From Armatimonadota bacterium (GTDB lineage: Bacteria; Sysuimicrobiota; Sysuimicrobiia; Sysuimicrobiales; JACQTN01), in contig JACQTN010000189.1 in assembly GCA_016210785.1 (NCBI GenBank), forward strand, positions 1-8,860: a stretch of 8,860 nt of DNA. The letters run 5' to 3'. The notes beneath the pieces were generated by a model that was given only the letters and a program-made list of their open reading frames with translations, ran no database searches and was not told where the DNA came from. The position numbers were made by a program, and so were the translations under genes. Shown here one piece after another: positions 5,687 through 8,860 of this stretch. Within the stretch, counting starts at the first letter, position 1, and each line of letters starts with the position of its first letter.

Positions 5687-6862
5687 TCACGATACGGCGA
5701 ACTCCTCCCGGGCGCGGGCCACCAGGCCAGGGTCGGCCAGCAGATCGGCCCCCACGGCGGCCATCACTTTCGCCGCCTCCAGCATCCCCCCCAACGCGCG
5801 CTCCGTGGCCGCGCCCTCCGCGAACTCCGGCGTGTGGAAGTTGATGCCCGGCGGGTGCGTGGCCATGGAGAACCCTGCCGACGGGAGCACCTGGCTCACG
5901 TTGCCGTAGTCGGAGGACGCGGAGGTTGGGCGAGGATCGCGCACCGTGAAGCCCATGGCGCGCAGATTGTCGGAGATCAGACGGACCAGCGTCGGGTTGG
6001 GCTTGATGGCATCGTACTTCATAAAGAGGCGCGTCTCCAGCTCGGTGCCGGTCGCCAGCGCCGCGCCGCGCGCCGCCTCCTCCACCCGCTCCGTCACTTC
6101 CAGCAGGTAGGCGGTGTCGAAACTGCGCAGGGCGAGCCGGCAGGCCGCCTCCTCCGGCACAATGTTGAAGACCTGGCCGCCGTTGGTGATGATGCCGTGG
6201 ATGCGCACGTCGGGTTTGACGTGCTGGCGCATGGCGTTGACGGCGTTGAAGAGCAGGATGACCGCGTCCAGGGCATTGCGTCCCTCCCACGGCGCGAACC
6301 CGGAGTGGGCCGGTTTTCCCCGGTAGGTGAAGTCGAAGGCGCGCAGAGCCAGCGAGCCGCCGCCGCATCCCGCCTGCTTCTCTTCCCCCGGGTAGGGGTG
6401 GAACATCATGGCCGCGTCCACGTCCTTGAACAACCCCTGGTCCACCATGACCGGCTTCCCGCCGCCCAGCTCCTCCGCGGGTGTGCCGTAGACCATGACG
6501 GTTCCACCCAGGGCATCCGCGGCGGCCCGCAGGGCGATGCCCGCGGCCACCGCCGAGGGCCCGATCAGGTTGTGGCCGCACGCATGCCCCACCTCGGGCA
6601 ACGCATCGTACTCGCTCAACACCGCGACGGCGGGCCTGTCCCGCCCGTACCGGGCAATGAAGGCGGTGGGGAGTCCGGCGACCCCGCGCTCGACGGTGAA
6701 GCCGTGCCGCTCCAGCATCTCGGTCAACCAGGCGGCCGCCTGCCGCTCCTGGAAGGCCACCTCGGGATTGGCGTGCAGCCTCCGGCTCAGGGCAATCAGG
6801 TCGGCGGCGAGATCGTCCACCGCCGCCACGACGCGGCGCTTCACCTCACCCTCATCTGCCAT
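5687..6862 (-). CDS. M20-family amidohydrolase, PM20D2 / AbgB-like
   Basis: This is a zinc-type M20 hydrolase of 391 residues from the preferred start. LSRRLHANPEVAFQE (25-39) is the usual opening of amidohydrolases. SEYDALPEVGHACGHN (83-98) is the hallmark of the PM20D2 and p-aminobenzoyl-glutamate hydrolase branch and carries the metal histidines H93 and H97. GTPAEELGGGK (126-136) brings the catalytic glutamate (E130) and a metal ligand (E131), and H155 lies in MMFHPYP. An inserted dimerisation domain (about residues 175-290) contains GKPAHSG. The family splits amide bonds of dipeptides, N-acyl amino acids and folate-like compounds; the exact substrate cannot be read. The frame is open 26 codons further upstream, but ATG 6862-6860 has GGAGGTGA eight bases ahead, and the upstream extension encodes a poor R/P/A-rich stretch. 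It follows the binding-protein gene by 81 bases and is coupled to the next gene. Confidence 0.87.
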   Translation of the reverse strand: MADEGEVKRRVVAAVDDLAADLIALSRRLHANPEVAFQERQAAAWLTEMLERHGFTVERGVAGLPTAFIARYGRDRPAVAVLSEYDALPEVGHACGHNLIGPSAVAAGIALRAAADALGGTVMVYGTPAEELGGGKPVMVDQGLFKDVDAAMMFHPYPGEEKQAGCGGGSLALRAFDFTYRGKPAHSGFAPWEGRNALDAVILLFNAVNAMRQHVKPDVRIHGIITNGGQVFNIVPEEAACRLALRSFDTAYLLEVTERVEEAARGAALATGTELETRLFMKYDAIKPNPTLVRLISDNLRAMGFTVRDPRPTSASSDYGNVSQVLPSAGFSMATHPPGINFHTPEFAEGAATERALGGMLEAAKVMAAVGADLLADPGLVARAREEFAVS

Positions 6863-6870
6863 CGTGCGAT

Positions 6871-6878
6871 TCACCTCC
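6871..6878 (-). promoter_or_regulatory. Ribosome binding site fixing the M20 start
   Basis: On the - strand this reads GGAGGTGA, an exact anti-16S match, with eight bases to the ATG at 6862-6860. It settles the start in favour of the shorter protein; no comparable site precedes the ATG at 6940. Confidence 0.75.
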
Positions 6879-6893
6879 ACTCTCCTGCAGCAA

Positions 6894-6923
6894 GCGGCCC
6901 GGGCCGGCCGCGGCCCGGGCCGC
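6894..6923 (-). terminator. 12-bp all-GC hairpin after the binding-protein gene (attenuator-like)
   Basis: GCGGCCCGGGCC (6894-6905) pairs exactly with GGCCCGGGCCGC (6912-6923) around a 6-base loop. It starts 20 bases past the stop of the solute-binding protein gene (6944) and ends about 30 bases before the M20 ribosome site. On the - strand it is followed by TTGCTGCAGG, so there is no proper U-tract. In transport operons, stem-loops after the binding-protein gene are known to stabilise that part of the message and lower expression of the next gene; this placement fits. Each arm also contains the palindrome GGCCCGGGCC. Confidence 0.55.
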
Positions 6924-6943
6924 AGTGCCGGTCGCTGCACACC

Positions 6944-8635
6944 TCACCGCGCCCATCGCCACTGGCGGGCGTTCCACGTCCAGTAGCCGGGCGTGTAGGA
7001 CAGGCCGAGAGGCCGGAACCCGATCAGCCCGTCCCGCCACACCGCCCCGCCCACGAAGTTGTAGATGAGGAAGATGGGCACTTCCTCCGCCCACAGGCGC
7101 TGGAACTGCTGATGGAGGCGCATGCGCTCCCGAGCGTCCAGCGTGTTCTGGTACGTGCGCAGGAGGCGATCGAACTCCTCGTTGCGGTACCCGGTGATGT
7201 TGAGCGATCGCTGGCCCACCGGCGCGATGTTCCAGGACCCCCACCACTGGTCGACGTCGCTGAACTCGTCCACGGGGTGGCTGAAGTTCAGGAAGTCGGG
7301 CGGCCGGCGGCGGAAGGTCCAGATCTCCGCCAGGATGATCCGCACCGGCTTGTTGTCGATGACCATCTCGATGCCCACGTCACGCCACTGGACCTGCAGG
7401 ATCTGCTCCACACGCTCGCGCGTACGATCGCCCGCCGTGGAGGTGACGACGAAGGTGAGGCGCTCCCCGGCGGCGTTGCGCCGGATGCCGTCGGGGCCCA
7501 TGCGCCACCCCGCCTCCTCCAGGAGCTGGCGCGCCCGATCGGGCTCGTAGTTGTACTTCTTGATGTCCTTGAGGTACGAGGGATGGCTCGGCGGGAAATA
7601 GCTGTGGGCGACCGGCTGCTTGCCGCGGAACAGGGCCTGGACGATGCCCTCCCTGTCACTGGCATAGAGCAGCGCCTGGCGTACCCGCCGGTCGCGCAGG
7701 TGGGAGTTCTCAAAGTTGGGCCAGTACGCCTCGCTGGCCGGGGCGGGGAAGAACTGCACGGTGTATCCGCGGATCCGGCCCTGCCGGATCAGGTTCTCCA
7801 CCTCCAGCGCCTGGGCCACCGGGATGCCGCCCGGGTGAGGCTGCGCCGCGTCCAGGCTGCCGGCGATGAAGTTGGCCACCATGGTATTCACGTCGGTGAA
7901 GAACCGGATCGTCACCCGGTCCAGCACGGGCCGCCCCAGGTGATAGTTGGGATTGGCCTCGAAGACCATCTCGTTGCCCTTCAGCCAGCTCCTGAGGATG
8001 AACGGCCCGGTGCCGATGGTCGCGCGTGGGTCCTGGCCGTAGGGGATCTCGGCAAAACGCTCGATCCCGGCCCGCTGCACCATCGGTTCCACCACGTGCC
8101 GGGGCAGCGGTGCGCCGAAGGCCCCCAGCCACAAGGCGTTGGCGCGGATGTAGGGCCGCCGGAACCGGACGACGATGGTGTAGGCATCCACCCGCTGCAC
8201 GCTCTCCACGTCCTGCAGCGCGGGCCGCGCGCCGAAGGGGGCGCGCGGGTTGCGGTACACCTCCCACGTGTACATCAGATCGTCGGCGGTGAAGGGCCGG
8301 CCGTCGTGCCACCGCACGTCCCGGCGCAGCTTCCAGGTCACCTCCATGCGCCCGTCCGGCGTCACCTTCCACAGGCCGTTGCGGATGGTGGGCACCGCCT
8401 CCACGGACTCGTTGATCAGGTCCAGCCGATCGTTGCGCACGTTGCTGTAGGCGGTGAACATGGGCAGGAACTGGACGTCGGTGGCCGCGGTCACCACCAG
8501 CGGGTTGAGGCTGGACGGCTCCTGGATGTTGCCAAAGACGATGTCTTTGCGGGGACCCGGCGCGCCGTGGACAGGGAGCACCGTACAGGCCATGACCAGC
8601 ATCGCCAGAATCATGCCCCACCGGCCCATAGTCAT
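6944..8635 (-). CDS. Peptide/opine-type ABC transporter solute-binding protein (family 5, DppA/OppA-like)
   Basis: This 563-residue exported protein is full length for extracellular solute-binding family 5. The start is placed at ATG 8635-8633, five bases after GGGGGGAG; a GTG six bases upstream overlaps that site and is less likely. The leader has a short hydrophobic core (about 7-20) with LVMAC (C17), which resembles a lipobox except for Met at position -2; the alternative is ordinary cleavage after VHG (24). Family segments include DVRWHDGRPFTADDLMYTWE, then GTGPFILRSWLKGNE followed by NPNYHLGRPVLDRVTIRFF, RDRRVRQALLYASDREGI, and Y.PDRARQLLEEAGW. The C-terminal lobe is rich in W and Y. The family delivers peptides, opines, nickel or sugars to a DppBC/DppDF-type permease. 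No permease or ATPase gene is in the window, so the partner transporter lies elsewhere. It is first in a group with two hydrolases and a flavin oxidoreductase, suggesting uptake of an amide-containing compound. Confidence 0.9.
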   Translation of the reverse strand: MTMGRWGMILAMLVMACTVLPVHGAPGPRKDIVFGNIQEPSSLNPLVVTAATDVQFLPMFTAYSNVRNDRLDLINESVEAVPTIRNGLWKVTPDGRMEVTWKLRRDVRWHDGRPFTADDLMYTWEVYRNPRAPFGARPALQDVESVQRVDAYTIVVRFRRPYIRANALWLGAFGAPLPRHVVEPMVQRAGIERFAEIPYGQDPRATIGTGPFILRSWLKGNEMVFEANPNYHLGRPVLDRVTIRFFTDVNTMVANFIAGSLDAAQPHPGGIPVAQALEVENLIRQGRIRGYTVQFFPAPASEAYWPNFENSHLRDRRVRQALLYASDREGIVQALFRGKQPVAHSYFPPSHPSYLKDIKKYNYEPDRARQLLEEAGWRMGPDGIRRNAAGERLTFVVTSTAGDRTRERVEQILQVQWRDVGIEMVIDNKPVRIILAEIWTFRRRPPDFLNFSHPVDEFSDVDQWWGSWNIAPVGQRSLNITGYRNEEFDRLLRTYQNTLDARERMRLHQQFQRLWAEEVPIFLIYNFVGGAVWRDGLIGFRPLGLSYTPGYWTWNARQWRWAR

Positions 8636-8640
8636 CGGCA

Positions 8641-8648
8641 CTCCCCCC
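8641..8648 (-). promoter_or_regulatory. Ribosome binding site fixing the binding-protein start
   Basis: On the - strand this reads GGGGGGAG, five bases before ATG 8635-8633. The small exported-protein gene has the identical octamer at the identical spacing (3306-3313), so the two exported products share their ribosome-site layout. Confidence 0.6.
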
Positions 8649-8654
8649 GTTGGA

Positions 8655-8667
8655 CGCGCATTGCGCG
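8655..8667. promoter_or_regulatory. 13-bp palindrome in the leader of the binding-protein gene
   Basis: CGCGCA (8655-8660) and TGCGCG (8662-8667) are exact inverted arms about one base, 20 bases upstream of the ATG. It could be an operator or a small leader stem close to the ribosome site. In GC-rich DNA a short GC palindrome can also arise by chance. Confidence 0.25.
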
Positions 8668-8835
8668 GTGGTCACCCACTGCACGCGCTCCTACAAAGTT
8701 ACACGGCCGGCAGAGGTTTCCTCTCCCGAGCACCGCGTCTTGGAAATCAATCCTTTGTTCATGCGCAGGGCCGGCTTTGCCGGGCCCGAGCATCATCGAT
8801 GGTCCGGACTCCGCACCGTAGCGGGTGGGGGTCAT
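8668..8835. other. Upstream region of the binding-protein gene, no gene recognised
   Basis: This stretch presumably contains the promoter of the transport and hydrolase group, but I find no convincing -35/-10 pair. TTGATT on the - strand (8750-8745) is followed at 17 bases by GGGAGA, which is not a -10 box. A small inverted repeat, AGAGG / CCTCT (8712-8716, 8720-8724), and a stem with one bulged G, GGGCCGGC (8768-8775) with 8779-8787 around TTT, are visible. A short open frame on the - strand (8835-8632) has no ribosome site or protein-like character and was not called. Confidence 0.4.
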
Positions 8836-8858
8836 GGGGGCGACGAAGAGTCGCCCCC
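8836..8858. terminator. 9-bp hairpin at the right edge, probably ending a neighbouring transcript
   Basis: GGGGGCGAC (8836-8844) pairs exactly with GTCGCCCCC (8850-8858) around GAAGA, and a G-T and an A-T pair can extend it outward to the window edge. It marks a gene border to the right of the binding-protein operon and suggests that the operon begins inside this window. A U-tract, if any, would lie outside on the + strand; on the - strand none follows. Confidence 0.5.
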
Positions 8859-8860
8859 GT

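Noticed and set aside
3453..6862. Ectoine breakdown (M24 DoeA plus M20-like DoeB) as the function of the hydrolase pair
   Set aside because: The pairing is superficially similar, but the M20 protein carries the PM20D2/AbgB signature, no other ectoine genes are present, and the M24 active site is atypical. Not supported.
6863..6940. N-terminal extension of the M20 protein by 26 codons
   Set aside because: The extension is R/P/A-rich, overlaps the 6894-6923 hairpin, and has no ribosome site, whereas GGAGGTGA stands ahead of the internal ATG at 6862.
5363..8821. A very long open frame on the + strand (about 1150 codons) running antisense to the M20 and binding-protein genes
   Set aside because: Its translation is rich in H, R, Q, P and G, shows no domain, and lies opposite three genes with clear family motifs. 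Such long stop-free frames are common opposite high-GC genes.
8632..8835. Short - strand open frame upstream of the binding-protein gene (67 codons)
   Set aside because: No ribosome site, the start codon abuts the edge hairpin, and the translation shows no signal or fold. It was treated as leader DNA.
1..8860. CRISPR array, tRNA/rRNA gene, insertion sequence, phage attachment site
   Set aside because: No spaced direct repeats, no tRNA-like cloverleaf or CCA-arm pattern, no transposase or integrase reading frame, and no terminal inverted repeats with target duplication were seen by eye.

Overview
The window is about two-thirds G+C and reads as the chromosome of a high-GC, free-living heterotrophic bacterium. 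Codons mostly end in G or C, Shine-Dalgarno sites are strong, and peptide-type uptake, M20/M24 hydrolase and luciferase-like oxidoreductase genes sit together. The phylum cannot be fixed from the sequence. If the sugar-nucleotide gene pair on the left is of the GnnA/GnnB type, as its sequence suggests, the cell probably has an LPS-type outer membrane. I see no tRNA, rRNA, transposase, integrase, phage gene or CRISPR array.

Layout: apart from a 28-codon C-terminal gene fragment on the + strand at the left edge (1-87), every recognisable gene is on the - strand, so transcription runs right to left. There are two groups. Group A (8635 to 3453) holds an exported family-5 extracellular solute-binding protein, an M20 amidohydrolase of the PM20D2/AbgB-like type, a luciferase-like flavin/F420 oxidoreductase and an M24 'pita-bread' hydrolase. 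Group B (2849 to 146) holds a small SRPBCC/START-like protein, a DegT/DnrJ/EryC1 PLP aminotransferase and a Gfo/Idh/MocA NAD(P)-dependent dehydrogenase. The last two overlap by 4 bp (ATGA). A small exported protein of unknown function (3013-3300) lies between the groups. No gene-free stretch exceeds 300 bases; the longest are 8636-8860, 2850-3012 and 3301-3452, and their contents are given below.

How the genes may work together: Group A looks like a scavenging unit. The binding protein would capture a peptide-like or amide-containing compound, the M20 and M24 enzymes would cleave amide or related bonds, and the flavin oxidoreductase would oxidise a product. No ABC permease or ATPase gene is in the window, so the binding protein must use transporter subunits encoded elsewhere. 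In Group B the dehydrogenase and aminotransferase together fit the two-step change of a sugar nucleotide 3-OH to 3-NH2 (GnnA/GnnB-like, on UDP-GlcNAc), used for amide-linked lipid A or for amino-sugar glycans. The SRPBCC gene leads this operon and has a near-consensus sigma-70 promoter (TTGACA, 17 bp, TATAGT).

A recurring feature is strong GC-rich hairpins without U-tracts at most gene borders (100-123, 2348-2378, 4637-4654, 6894-6923, 8836-8858). The most distinctive protein observation is the M24 enzyme: it keeps all five metal ligands but has lost both histidines used by prolidase and aminopeptidase P, so it is probably not an ordinary Xaa-Pro peptidase. I found no clear new multi-gene system; most of the window is ordinary metabolic sequence.
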